Assembly (NCBI RefSeq): GCF_025755255.1
Contig: NZ_JALIEB010000009.1
Location: forward strand, 124,001-188,000
Source: Roseobacter sinensis
Lineage (GTDB): Bacteria; Pseudomonadota; Alphaproteobacteria; Rhodobacterales; Rhodobacteraceae
DNA: 64,000 bases
Direction: 5' to 3'
The position numbers were made by a program, and so were the translations under genes. Positions 1 to 7,655 of the stretch are shown here, one piece after another. The notes below the pieces were generated by a model. It was not told where the DNA came from. It saw only the letters and a list, made by a program, of their open reading frames with translations, and searched no databases. How positions within the stretch are numbered: position 1 is the stretch's first letter; each line of letters begins with the position of its first letter.

Positions 1-283
1 AGGTGCGGACTTCGAGGCCGGTAAGACGCACAAAGCACCAAGCCCCGAAGGCGGCACAGGCATATCCTGCCATCGCAGCGAGGCTGATCTGCGAGAGCGA
101 TTGCGCGGGAATTTTCGTTTGCATCAGCGCCACGAAGATGAGCGCGGGGACCGCGAGCGTCATCGACAGCCGCGTGACGAACTGGACGCGATACTCAAAG
201 CCCAGGCGGACCCACAGAAACCCGATACCGGCCAGCAGGAACACAGGCGCCGTGATTTCGATGACTTTCAGGGCAAGATCCAA
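1..283 (-). CDS. AEC-family (auxin efflux carrier) permease, N-terminal part
   Basis: Partial gene whose first 94 codons are in the window; the rest lies beyond the left edge. The TTG start at 283 follows a GAGG ribosome site by 7 bases, and an in-frame TGA lies 9 bases upstream, so no longer start is possible. The protein begins LDLALKVIEITAPVFLLAGI and continues with alternating hydrophobic segments (VFLLAGIGFLWV, LAVPALIFVALM, ISLAAMAGYACAAF). The early R-x-G and RLSM-TLAVPALIF motifs are typical of the AEC/malonate-transporter permease family of inner-membrane proteins. The substrate cannot be inferred from this fragment. It is read in the same direction as the small membrane protein upstream of it. 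Confidence 0.72.
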   Translation of the reverse strand, partial: MDLALKVIEITAPVFLLAGIGFLWVRLGFEYRVQFVTRLSMTLAVPALIFVALMQTKIPAQSLSQISLAAMAGYACAAFGAWCFVRLTGLEVRT

Positions 284-337
284 AGCGCGTCCTCAGGTTG
301 AAGTATGTCGCGTAATGCTTTGCTTTTGTGAGAAAGA

Positions 338-649
338 TTATCTCTCGACCGCGATGGTCTGCCGCAGCTGCCCGGTCACGCGATCGAAGATCAGGATCTC
401 GTCGGCATCGGTTGTCACCGCGTACCACTCCGGCCCTTGCGTGAAGCTCACGGCCCTTGCGCCATCGGGCAGCGCGATTGTTTCGGGCAAATCGGGGGCC
501 GGCCCGTTGAAACGCATGACAATCAGCGCGATGATCAGTAAGACACCGCCGATCATCGTGGCGGTGAGCACCGTGACCAGCCGGCGCAGAAACCGCAGGT
601 TGGCGGGCTCGGGTCGCGCTGCGTCCGCATCTGTTTCTGGGTTGTCCAT
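338..649 (-). CDS. Small single-pass membrane protein (DUF6476-like)
   Basis: A 103-residue protein. Residues about 1-22 are a hydrophilic, acidic cytoplasmic segment beginning MDNPETDADAARPEPANL. One strong transmembrane helix follows (LVTVLTATMIGGVLLIIALIV), then about 55 residues that look like a small extracytoplasmic beta domain (ALPDGARAVSFTQGPEWYAVTTDADEILIFDRVTGQLRQTI). This architecture matches the DUF6476 family seen next to rluD in Rhodobacterales, whose function is unknown. Its ATG (649-647) overlaps the divergent rluD ATG (648-650) within one CATG, so both genes share a promoter-free boundary in which each 5' untranslated region lies inside the neighbour's coding sequence. Confidence 0.75.
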   Translation of the reverse strand: MDNPETDADAARPEPANLRFLRRLVTVLTATMIGGVLLIIALIVMRFNGPAPDLPETIALPDGARAVSFTQGPEWYAVTTDADEILIFDRVTGQLRQTIAVER

Positions 650-1673
650 GCCGTCTCGCCAAATCCGCTTCACCATCGACGCCTCGCCGCCGTCGCGCCT
701 TGATAAGGCGCTTGCCCGCGATGTGCCAGAGGAGGCGTCGCTCTCGCGTACGCGCCTCGCCCGGCTGATCTCGGAGGGCGTTGTGCAGGTCAATGGCCAG
801 CCGCAAACCGACCCGAAGGCGCGCGTCGACGCCGGGGCCGAAATCACCATTGACGTGGAGGAGGCGCGGGAGAGCCATATCCTGCCCGAAGACATAGCCC
901 TCGATGTTGTGCATGAGGATGCGGATCTCATCGTGGTCAACAAGCCCGCGGGCCTCGTGGTGCATCCTGCGCCGGGGACGCCGTCGGGCACGCTTGTCAA
1001 CGCGCTGCTGGCGCATTGTGGCGATGACCTCTCTGGTGTTGGCGGTCTGAAACGCCCGGGCATCGTGCACCGGATCGACAAGGACACGTCTGGTCTGCTG
1101 GTGGTTGCGAAATCCGACGCGGCGCATCATGGGCTGGCCGCCCAATTCGAGGCGCATCGGGTCGAGCGCTACTACAACGCGGTCGTCTATGGTGTGCCGG
1201 ACGGGAACGACCCGCGGCTGCGCGGCGTCAAGGGCGTGAGTTTCGAGCCCGGCCACATCCTGAAGATCACAACGCAACTCGCGCGCCACAAGACGGATCG
1301 CCAGCGCCAGGCGGTGCTGTTCGAGGGCGGGCGGCATGCGGTGACACGGGCGCGGACTGTCGAACGCTTTGGACGGCCACCTGTCCTTGCACTGCTGGAA
1401 TGCTGGCTCGAGACGGGACGCACCCATCAGATTCGCGTGCATCTTGCCCATGCGGGCCATGGGCTTGTTGGCGATCCAACTTATGGTGGCAAGCGTAAAT
1501 TGCCCGCAAAGTCTCTCGACGCGGCGGCCGCTCAGGCGGTGGCCGCATTCCCGCGCCAGGCCTTGCATGCTGCCGTGTTGGGCTTTGAACACCCCGTCAC
1601 TGGCGCCAATCTGCGGTTCGAGGCACCCTTGCCACAGGATCTGTCCGAACTGCTCGGGAGTGTTCGCGCCTGA
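648..1673 (+). CDS. rluD: RluD-family 23S rRNA pseudouridine synthase
   Basis: Isomerises uridines to pseudouridine in 23S rRNA helix 69 (family knowledge for RluD: positions 1911, 1915 and 1917). The protein is 341 residues. An N-terminal S4 RNA-binding domain (SRTRLARLISEGVVQVNGQ, residues about 33-51) is followed by the catalytic domain. The HRIDKDTSGLL motif (residues 141-151) holds the catalytic aspartate D144, and LETGRTHQIRVHL is the conserved C-terminal motif. The frame stays open far upstream, but homology starts at this ATG, which overlaps the divergent gene's start codon. RluA or RluC specificity is less likely given the domain order and neighbourhood. It is followed by rpoH in the same direction. 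Confidence 0.9.
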   Translation: MPSRQIRFTIDASPPSRLDKALARDVPEEASLSRTRLARLISEGVVQVNGQPQTDPKARVDAGAEITIDVEEARESHILPEDIALDVVHEDADLIVVNKPAGLVVHPAPGTPSGTLVNALLAHCGDDLSGVGGLKRPGIVHRIDKDTSGLLVVAKSDAAHHGLAAQFEAHRVERYYNAVVYGVPDGNDPRLRGVKGVSFEPGHILKITTQLARHKTDRQRQAVLFEGGRHAVTRARTVERFGRPPVLALLECWLETGRTHQIRVHLAHAGHGLVGDPTYGGKRKLPAKSLDAAAAQAVAAFPRQALHAAVLGFEHPVTGANLRFEAPLPQDLSELLGSVRA

Positions 1674-1797
1674 CCGACACATTCCACAAACCTGCGTGAG
1701 CGCACCGTCATGTGAAGTGTTAACGCTGGCGCTTCGTGTCAGTCTTTCGTTAACGCGGCGGCGATACACTTGGCATTAACAATTTCGCAGCAGCTGA

Positions 1798-1827
1798 CTT
1801 GAACTGATCGGTTCAGACACCATATTT
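1798..1827 (+). promoter_or_regulatory. Putative heat-shock (sigma-32) promoter of rpoH
   Basis: CTTGAA (1798-1803) and CCATATTT (1820-1827) are separated by 16 bases, 34 bases upstream of the rpoH ATG. These hexamers resemble the sigma-32 consensus (CTTGAA and CCCATnT), and autoregulated rpoH promoters are known in alphaproteobacteria. A small dyad (TGAAC, 6-base gap, GTTCA; 1800-1815) lies between the elements. This is an inference from motif match only. Confidence 0.45.
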
Positions 1828-1860
1828 CATGTTAAGCCCTTAAACATTGGGAGGCTCTTG

Positions 1861-2757
1861 ATGGCAAATTACGCAAATCTTCCGGCACCGACGCCAGAGG
1901 GCGGGTTGAACCGCTATATGCAGGAGATCCGCAAATTTCCGCTTCTGGAACCGGAAGAGGAGTACATGCTGGCCAAGCGTTGGGTCGAAGAACAGGATAC
2001 CGAGGCCGCCCACAAGATGGTGACCTCACACCTGCGTCTCGCGGCCAAGATCGCCATGGGGTATCGCGGGTATGGCCTGCCGCAAGCCGAGGTCATTTCC
2101 GAGGCCAACGTGGGCCTCATGCAGGCGGTCAAGCGCTTTGACCCTGAAAAGGGGTTTCGTTTGGCCACCTACGCCATGTGGTGGATTCGTGCGTCGATTC
2201 AGGAGTATATCCTGCGCAGCTGGAGCTTGGTCAAGCTTGGCACAACCTCTGGCCAGAAGAAGCTGTTCTTCAACCTGCGCAAGGCCAAGAGCCGGATCGG
2301 CGCATTGGAAGAGGGCGACCTGCACCCCGACAACGTCAAGAAGATCGCCACCGATCTGGGCGTGACCGAGGAAGAGGTCATTTCCATGAATCGCCGGATG
2401 TCGGGTGGGGACGCGTCGCTTAACGCGACGGTGGGCTCGGAAGCCGAAGGCGCGATGCAGTGGCAGGATTGGCTCGAAGATGAGGATGCCGACCAGGCGG
2501 GCGACTATGAAGAGCGCAACGAGCTCGAAGCGCGCCGCGAGTTGCTGACTGAGGCCATGAGTGTCCTGAACGAGCGCGAGAAGGATATCCTGACGCAGCG
2601 CCGCCTGTCCGACCAGACCGTCACGCTGGAGGATCTCAGCGCTGAATACGATGTCAGCCGCGAGCGGATCCGCCAGATCGAAGTCCGCGCCTTCGAGAAA
2701 CTGCAGAAGAAGATGCGCGATCTGGCCCGTGAGAAGGGTATGCTGACCAGCGCCTGA
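1861..2757 (+). CDS. rpoH: RNA polymerase sigma-32 (heat-shock) factor
   Basis: A 298-residue alternative sigma factor that directs RNA polymerase to heat-shock and oxidative-stress promoters. Visible are region 2 (SEANVGLMQAVKRFDPEKGFRLATYAMWWIRASIQEYILRSWSLVK), the RpoH-box signature (QKKLFFNLRKAKSRIG) that separates RpoH from other group 3 sigmas, and region 4 with its helix-turn-helix (TLEDLSAEYDVSRERIRQIEVRAFEKLQ). The ATG is preceded by GGGAGG at 6-bases spacing; an in-frame TTG one codon earlier is less likely. Rhodobacterales often carry two RpoH paralogues, and which one this is cannot be decided from this window. RpoH paralogues drive the DUF1127/CcsR-type locus in R. sphaeroides, and a similar locus is present at 52.5-53.0 kb. 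Confidence 0.95.
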   Translation: MANYANLPAPTPEGGLNRYMQEIRKFPLLEPEEEYMLAKRWVEEQDTEAAHKMVTSHLRLAAKIAMGYRGYGLPQAEVISEANVGLMQAVKRFDPEKGFRLATYAMWWIRASIQEYILRSWSLVKLGTTSGQKKLFFNLRKAKSRIGALEEGDLHPDNVKKIATDLGVTEEEVISMNRRMSGGDASLNATVGSEAEGAMQWQDWLEDEDADQAGDYEERNELEARRELLTEAMSVLNEREKDILTQRRLSDQTVTLEDLSAEYDVSRERIRQIEVRAFEKLQKKMRDLAREKGMLTSA

Positions 2758-2765
2758 TCACATCG

Positions 2766-2798
2766 CGCCGCACCGTTCCGGCCTTGCCCGGTGCGGCG
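2766..2798 (+). terminator. Hairpin downstream of rpoH
   Basis: Perfect 10-bp arms CGCCGCACCG (2766-2775) and CGGTGCGGCG (2789-2798) with a 13-base loop, starting 8 bases after the rpoH stop. No U-tract follows, so it may be a weak or Rho-assisted terminator or a 3' stabilising hairpin. No gene is visible between it and 3077. Confidence 0.45.
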
Positions 2799-3012
2799 AT
2801 GCCCGACACCCCAGCCCGGCCAATCGAGCCCGAACCGATGCCGCCGGGAGGTGGCCTCAGGCCCAGCCGCAATGGGCCTGATACAACCTTTCTGGCTTGA
2901 CCGCCCCAGATGAGGTATCATCGCACTTGCTGCCGTCGGATGGCATCGAGACGGAGGCGGTCGCGGTATTGATATTATATTTACCGCGGTTTGCTGACCT
3001 ATGGCAGTGTCG

Positions 3013-3077
3013 CGGGTGCCGACCCCCGTTTTTTTAGTTGAAGTATTATATATAATTTATTGATTCAGGAGATTAAA
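3013..3077 (+). promoter_or_regulatory. T-tract and AT-rich leader before the 3078 gene
   Basis: A weak CGGG/CCCG hairpin (3013-3028) runs directly into seven T residues (3029-3035), which resembles a short intrinsic terminator. It is followed by a strikingly AT-rich segment (TATTATATATAATTTATTG) just before the ribosome site. The 2758-3077 interval otherwise holds only the rpoH hairpin. The AT-rich tract could be the promoter of the following gene, but no clear -35/-10 pair was identified. Confidence 0.3.
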
Positions 3078-3776
3078 ATGAGATATGGCCCATATTTTGC
3101 GATATTCATCGTGGCGGCCGTTGCGGCCTACGCCGCGGCCATCGGCTTCGGCAGCATATCGTTCGAGGAGGGTCTCGCAGAACGGGTCGTGACCCATTTG
3201 CTGGCACTGACGTTCTTTGCCCTGCTGATCGAGCGCGCCGTCGAAGTCATCGTCAACAACAAGTTCATAAAGCGGGAACTGAGCGTCGACGCCGAGGTCG
3301 TCAAGCTCCGGCGCAAGTGTGCAATTCTGCAGTCCGCTCTGGATATGGAACTGCAACAGCCCGTCCCGGCGATGACCGACCAGGCCGCCCTCGCTGCGGC
3401 CAATGCGGCCAAGAACGACACCATCGAACGGCTGCGCGAGCAGATCACGGCCGCAAAGAAAGACAAGATCGCCGCGGATCAGCAGGCTATGCCGCTGCGC
3501 GAAGAGCTCGGGACCGAAAAGGCGGCCTTTGCGGCGAGCACCGCCACGGTGCTGGGTGGGCTCGTTGCGCTGACCGGGACGACAGTTCTGGCCGAGTTCG
3601 TGGATGTCACCACGATCTCGGCGGCGAACAAGTTCCTGGGCCTCTTCGATCAGCTGCAACTCTTCGTGGCTGTGGACGTGTTGTTCACCGCACTCATCCT
3701 TGCAGGGGGATCCGATGGCATTCATCAGATCGTCAAGGGCGTGCTGTCGGCGAAAGACGATATGGCGCTGACCTGA
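3078..3776 (+). CDS. Uncharacterised membrane protein with central coiled coil
   Basis: A 232-residue protein of unknown function. Two N-terminal hydrophobic segments (YFAIFIVAAVAAYAAAIGF and VTHLLALTFFALLIERAVEVIV) are followed by a long charged helical region, residues about 70-150, rich in Ala, Lys and Glu (AANAAKNDTIERLREQITAAKKDKIAADQQ). At least two more hydrophobic segments follow (STATVLGGLVALTGTTVLAEFV and LFVAVDVLFTALILAGG). The ATG has AGGAG 6 bases upstream; an in-frame TTG at 3060 is less likely. It stands alone between rpoH and the convergent peptidase gene, behind an AT-rich leader unlike the rest of the region, which may indicate recent acquisition. I do not recognise the family. 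Confidence 0.7.
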   Translation: MRYGPYFAIFIVAAVAAYAAAIGFGSISFEEGLAERVVTHLLALTFFALLIERAVEVIVNNKFIKRELSVDAEVVKLRRKCAILQSALDMELQQPVPAMTDQAALAAANAAKNDTIERLREQITAAKKDKIAADQQAMPLREELGTEKAAFAASTATVLGGLVALTGTTVLAEFVDVTTISAANKFLGLFDQLQLFVAVDVLFTALILAGGSDGIHQIVKGVLSAKDDMALT

Positions 3777-3789
3777 CGTCCAGGCGGGA

Positions 3790-5604
3790 TCAGCCCTCCA
3801 TCGCCTCCAGCTCGTCGATGAACCCCGAGATCATGCTCAGCCCCTTGTCCCAGAAGGCAGGGTCGGAGGCATTGAGGCCGAAGGGCGCCAGAAGCTCCTT
3901 GTGGTGCTTCGACCCTCCGGCTTTCAGCATCTCGAAGTACTTGTCCTCGAAGCCCGCATCTCCTTCCGCGTAGACCGCATAGAGCGCGTTCACCAGCCCG
4001 TCACCGAAGGCATAAGCGTAGACGTAGAAGGGCGAATGCACGAAGTGTGGGATGTAGGCCCAGAAGGTCTCGTAGCCCTCCATGAACTCGAACGCGGGCC
4101 CAAGGCTTTCGGCCTGCACCGACATCCAGAGCGCGTTGATGTCGTCGGGCGTCAGCTCACCGCCGCGCCGCGCGGCGTGTAGCTTGCATTCGAAATCATA
4201 AAACGCGATCTGACGCACCACCGTGTTGATCATGTCTTCGACCTTGCCGGCGAGCAGCACCTTGCGTTGCGTGTCATCCGCCGCCCCGTCGAGCATCTTG
4301 CGGAAGGTCAGCATCTCGCCGAACACACTTGCGGTCTCAGCCAGCGTCAAGGGGGTGGACGATAGCATCTCGCCCTGTTCGGCAGCGAGCACCTGATGCA
4401 CGCCATGACCCAGCTCATGGGCCAATGTCATCACATCGCGCGGTTTGCCCAGGTAGTTCAGCATCACGTAAGGATGCACATTGGTCACCGTCGGATGCGC
4501 AAAGGCGCCCGGTGCCTTGCCCGGCTTCACCTCGGCGTCGATCCAGCCTTTGCGGAAGAAGGGCTCCGCAATCTCGGACATCCGCGGATCGAAGGCGGAA
4601 TAGGCGTCCATCACCGTCTTCTCGGCTTCGGCCCAATTCACGATGCGCGTGTCCTCCATCGGCAGCGGTGCGTTGCGGTCCCAGACCTGCATCTTGTCGA
4701 GGCCCAGCCACTTGCGCTTGAGGTCATAGTAGCGGTGGCTGAGCTTGGGGTAGGCCCCGACCACGGCATTGCGCAGGGCCTCGACCACTTCGGGCTCCAC
4801 CTGGTTGCTGAGGTGACGGCCCAGCTGCGCCGTCTCCATGCCGCGCCAGCGGTCGATGATCTCTTTTTCCTTCGCTTGCGTGTTGTGTACGCGCGCGAAG
4901 ATCTTGATGTTCTCGGCAAAGACCGAGGCCAGCTCGCGTGCCGCGGCTTCCCGCTTGGCGCGGTCCTGCTCGGTCAACAGGTTCAGCGTGCCTTCGATGT
5001 TCAGGGTCTCGCCGTCCACCTCGAATTCCAGCCCCGCGATGGTCTCATCAAAGAGCCGCTCCCAGGCGTCGCCGACCACGCCCAGATCGTGCAGGAACTT
5101 CTCCAGCTCATCGCTGAGCTGATAGGGCTTCATCGCGCGGATGCGATCGAAGACGGGCTTGTAGCGCGCCAGATCCGCGTTCTGCGCGTAGAGCGTATCG
5201 AGGTGGTCGTCGGCCAGCCGGTTGATCTCGAGCGTGAAGAACACCAGCGGCGTCGTGAAATTGGTGATCTTCTCCTGCAGATCGGCCATGAACTTGGCCC
5301 GGCCCGCGTCTGTCGTCAGCTGGTAGTAGCGCAGGCCTGCGAAGGACATGATGCGCCCGGCGATCTGGTTGATCTTCTCGTTCCGCAGCACGCAGTCGAG
5401 GAAACCCGCCGCGTCGAGCTCCGCCAGCTTGCCTTCATAGTCTGCGGCAAAGCTCGCGCAAGCCTGCTCCAGCCAGTCCAGATCGCGCTTGAGCTCGGTC
5501 GCATCTTCGCTGGTGTAGAGATCGCTCAGGTCCCATTCGGGCAGGTCGCCGAGCGGGCCGGACCCTCCGTTGGCATTGGCATCGTAAAGCGGGCGGTTGA
5601 ACAT
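3790..5604 (-). CDS. pepF: Oligoendopeptidase F (M3 family zinc metallopeptidase)
   Basis: A 604-residue cytoplasmic peptidase that cleaves short oligopeptides. The M3 zinc-binding motif HELGH is at residues 396-400 in TLAHELGHGVHQ, with a downstream ETASVFGEM segment (LAETASVFGE) supplying the third zinc ligand glutamate. An N-terminal PepF-specific helical domain occupies roughly residues 20-190. Length matches the family (about 600 residues). The ATG has AGGAG 7 bases upstream. It is convergent with the preceding membrane protein gene (13-base gap between stops) and divergent from the duplicated-module protein. It appears monocistronic. Confidence 0.93.
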   Translation of the reverse strand: MFNRPLYDANANGGSGPLGDLPEWDLSDLYTSEDATELKRDLDWLEQACASFAADYEGKLAELDAAGFLDCVLRNEKINQIAGRIMSFAGLRYYQLTTDAGRAKFMADLQEKITNFTTPLVFFTLEINRLADDHLDTLYAQNADLARYKPVFDRIRAMKPYQLSDELEKFLHDLGVVGDAWERLFDETIAGLEFEVDGETLNIEGTLNLLTEQDRAKREAAARELASVFAENIKIFARVHNTQAKEKEIIDRWRGMETAQLGRHLSNQVEPEVVEALRNAVVGAYPKLSHRYYDLKRKWLGLDKMQVWDRNAPLPMEDTRIVNWAEAEKTVMDAYSAFDPRMSEIAEPFFRKGWIDAEVKPGKAPGAFAHPTVTNVHPYVMLNYLGKPRDVMTLAHELGHGVHQVLAAEQGEMLSSTPLTLAETASVFGEMLTFRKMLDGAADDTQRKVLLAGKVEDMINTVVRQIAFYDFECKLHAARRGGELTPDDINALWMSVQAESLGPAFEFMEGYETFWAYIPHFVHSPFYVYAYAFGDGLVNALYAVYAEGDAGFEDKYFEMLKAGGSKHHKELLAPFGLNASDPAFWDKGLSMISGFIDELEAMEG

Positions 5605-5813
5605 GGTGGTCTCCTGATCCGTCTGGGACGCGGTGGCCGCATCGATATGCGTGACCTAGCGCTGTTCGGTCGAGGTAAAACCCTCGCGCGGGCTTCGCAA
5701 CCGCAGAAGCGCACATAATTCGCGGGGAGCTTTCCGATTGTTCTAGACTCCCGGATGTCGCGCGGATCGAATAAAACCGTGGCATTGGGAGTTTGAGATG
5801 GAGGGGAAGTGAC

Positions 5814-6719
5814 ATGCAAAATCAATTGGCCGTTGGCGTGGGAGGCGGGCTGCTCTTTGGCGTTTTGCTCGCCGTGGCGATCAGCGGGACATTGGCGGAC
5901 GGCAAGATAGAACGCGCCATGGGTGAGGCGGATGAGGCCTCGGAGGCAGCTATGAGCGCTGCGACAGAGGCGCTCGAGGCCCGGATCACGGAGCTTGAGG
6001 CGCGCTTGAGCGAAAGTGCTGCGGCGGCCGCTGCGGAAGTGGACGACAAACTGGCGGCGCTGCAAGCGGATGTGGCTGGCCAATTGGCCGCGGTCTCCGA
6101 GGCCGCGGAGGCACAGGCGAGCGATCTGGCGGCCCTGGCCGAGCAAATGGCTGAGGCGCCCGGGGCCAGCGCTGATCCGGCGAACGCGGCCGCCAACCTC
6201 GACATGCCGACGGCCGATGCGCGCGCTGTGGGCGAGACGGCGATCTTTGCCGATGGCGCGGTGCGCGTGTTTGTCTCCGCGCTCGATCAAGACGGTCAGA
6301 GCGCGCGCCTGAGTGTGAACGGCACTGCCCATAGCCTGGCGGTGGGTGCCTCTGCGCCCGTCACTGTTGACGAGGCGGAGTGCGCTGTGGCGCTGGCCGG
6401 TGTGACGGATGCGGGTGCCGTTATTGGCTTTGACTGCGGCACCGAGACCCCGCAAGCAGCGGCGGCAGATGTTCCGCCCGCGCCGGAAGACGGTCACACT
6501 CCGGGCACAACCGTGTCGCTGGCAGACGGGGCGTTGCGCGTGTTCGTCTCGGCATTGGCCGCAGATGGGTCGTCCGCGCGCCTCGCCGTGAACGGCATCG
6601 AGACGGTCACGGTCGCGTCCGGGTCTTCGATCGAGGTCACAGCCGGCGATCAGACTTGCACTCTCACGGTCACCGGGGTTGGCGCGGGCATGGTCGGCCT
6701 GGAGGGCAACTGCTCCTAG
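5814..6719 (+). CDS. Membrane-anchored coiled-coil protein with two copies of a Cys-containing module
   Basis: A 301-residue protein of unknown function. Residues 5-28 form a transmembrane anchor (LAVGVGGGLLFGVLLAVAISG). An Ala/Glu-rich region, predicted coiled coil, covers residues about 30-115. The C-terminal half holds two copies of a module of about 65 residues: copy 1 starts FADGAVRVFVSALDQDGQSARLSVNG and ends at FDCG; copy 2 starts LADGALRVFVSALAADGSSARLAVNG and ends at EGNCS. Each copy has two cysteines at matching places (AEC...FDC and QTC...GNC), suggesting an intramodule disulfide in the periplasm. The ATG has a GGAGGGGAAG ribosome site; an upstream in-frame TTG is less likely. The family is not recognised. 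Confidence 0.75.
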   Translation: MQNQLAVGVGGGLLFGVLLAVAISGTLADGKIERAMGEADEASEAAMSAATEALEARITELEARLSESAAAAAAEVDDKLAALQADVAGQLAAVSEAAEAQASDLAALAEQMAEAPGASADPANAAANLDMPTADARAVGETAIFADGAVRVFVSALDQDGQSARLSVNGTAHSLAVGASAPVTVDEAECAVALAGVTDAGAVIGFDCGTETPQAAAADVPPAPEDGHTPGTTVSLADGALRVFVSALAADGSSARLAVNGIETVTVASGSSIEVTAGDQTCTLTVTGVGAGMVGLEGNCS

Positions 6720-6761
6720 TTTGCAGCAAGGGCATCAGGCGGCGGTCTGACGCCCGCGGCG

Positions 6762-7655
6762 TCACTCTTTGCCGGACGCTCCGAAGCCAAACAGCGCGGC
6801 CGGGTTCTCCACGAGAATTCGGGCCCGTGTCCGGTCATCGGGCACGACGCGATCGAACGCATCGAGCAGGTCAGCCGCCTGCGGCATCTCCGCATCGGCC
6901 AGCATCAGATGCGGCCAGTCCGAGCCCCAGAGACAGCGCTCCGGATTGGCCGCGATCAGCGCCGCGACGAGCGGATCGGCCTGGGTGTAAGGGGCGGGGC
7001 ACATCCGGTAGAGCGCGGAGAGTTTGACCCACGCCTTACCCTCGGCCAGCAGAGCGCAGAGCGCCTGAAACCCGGCGCTCTGCGTGGTCAGCGCATCCTT
7101 CGGCCAGCCGATATGGTCGAAGACCACGTCGGTGGGCAGGCCGCGCACATCCTCGGCAAGATCGGTCATATGCTGATCCGCGTGGCAGAGCATCTGAATG
7201 TGCAATCCGCGCTCGGCCAGCAGGGGCGCCATGGCCTTTGCGCCGTCCCAGCTTAGCACCCCGCCGTGCACGTAGTTGAGCCGCACCGCCGCCATGTTCC
7301 ACTCCACGAACTGGTCCATCTCGGCCTCGGAGGCGCCATCTGCCAGCAACCCCACACCGCGGAAGCCCGCACCCATACGGCGCACAGCCTCGACTGTCAC
7401 GCTGTTGTCGGTGCCGTAGAGGATCGAATGCACGATCACCCCGCGCGACACCCCAAGCGTGTCGCATTGCGTGCGGAACATCTTGAGCCAGCCATCGAGG
7501 TCGGGGCCGGGCGCGGGGTTCTCGACCCGACCGTCCCAAAGCGGGAATTCGCCGCGCCCCGCCATCAGATGCACATGCGCGTCACACGCGCCCTCTGGCG
7601 CGCGACGGAGCGGTGCCTGCGGGGTGGGCGGCATCAACGCGTCGGGCTTATCCAT
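6762..7655 (-). CDS. Amidohydrolase-2 family metal-dependent hydrolase (TIM barrel)
   Basis: A 297-residue enzyme of the amidohydrolase_2 group (relatives include 2-pyrone-4,6-dicarboxylate hydrolase LigI). Visible are the N-terminal metal motif CDAHVHL (residues about 23-29), the central histidine in FDHIGWPKD, and the C-terminal GSDWPHLM motif carrying the catalytic aspartate. The substrate is uncertain; a lactone or dicarboxylate is plausible. Its start overlaps the end of the DNA ligase gene by 8 bases, so it is translated as the last cistron of the exonuclease-ligase transcript, although its chemistry has no obvious link to DNA repair. Confidence 0.82.
   Translation of the reverse strand: MDKPDALMPPTPQAPLRRAPEGACDAHVHLMAGRGEFPLWDGRVENPAPGPDLDGWLKMFRTQCDTLGVSRGVIVHSILYGTDNSVTVEAVRRMGAGFRGVGLLADGASEAEMDQFVEWNMAAVRLNYVHGGVLSWDGAKAMAPLLAERGLHIQMLCHADQHMTDLAEDVRGLPTDVVFDHIGWPKDALTTQSAGFQALCALLAEGKAWVKLSALYRMCPAPYTQADPLVAALIAANPERCLWGSDWPHLMLADAEMPQAADLLDAFDRVVPDDRTRARILVENPAALFGFGASGKE

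Noticed and set aside
195-1769. Long open frame of about 520 codons on the strand opposite rluD
   Set aside because: It is antisense to a clear RluD gene, has Arg/His-rich composition without motifs and no good start; it reflects high GC.
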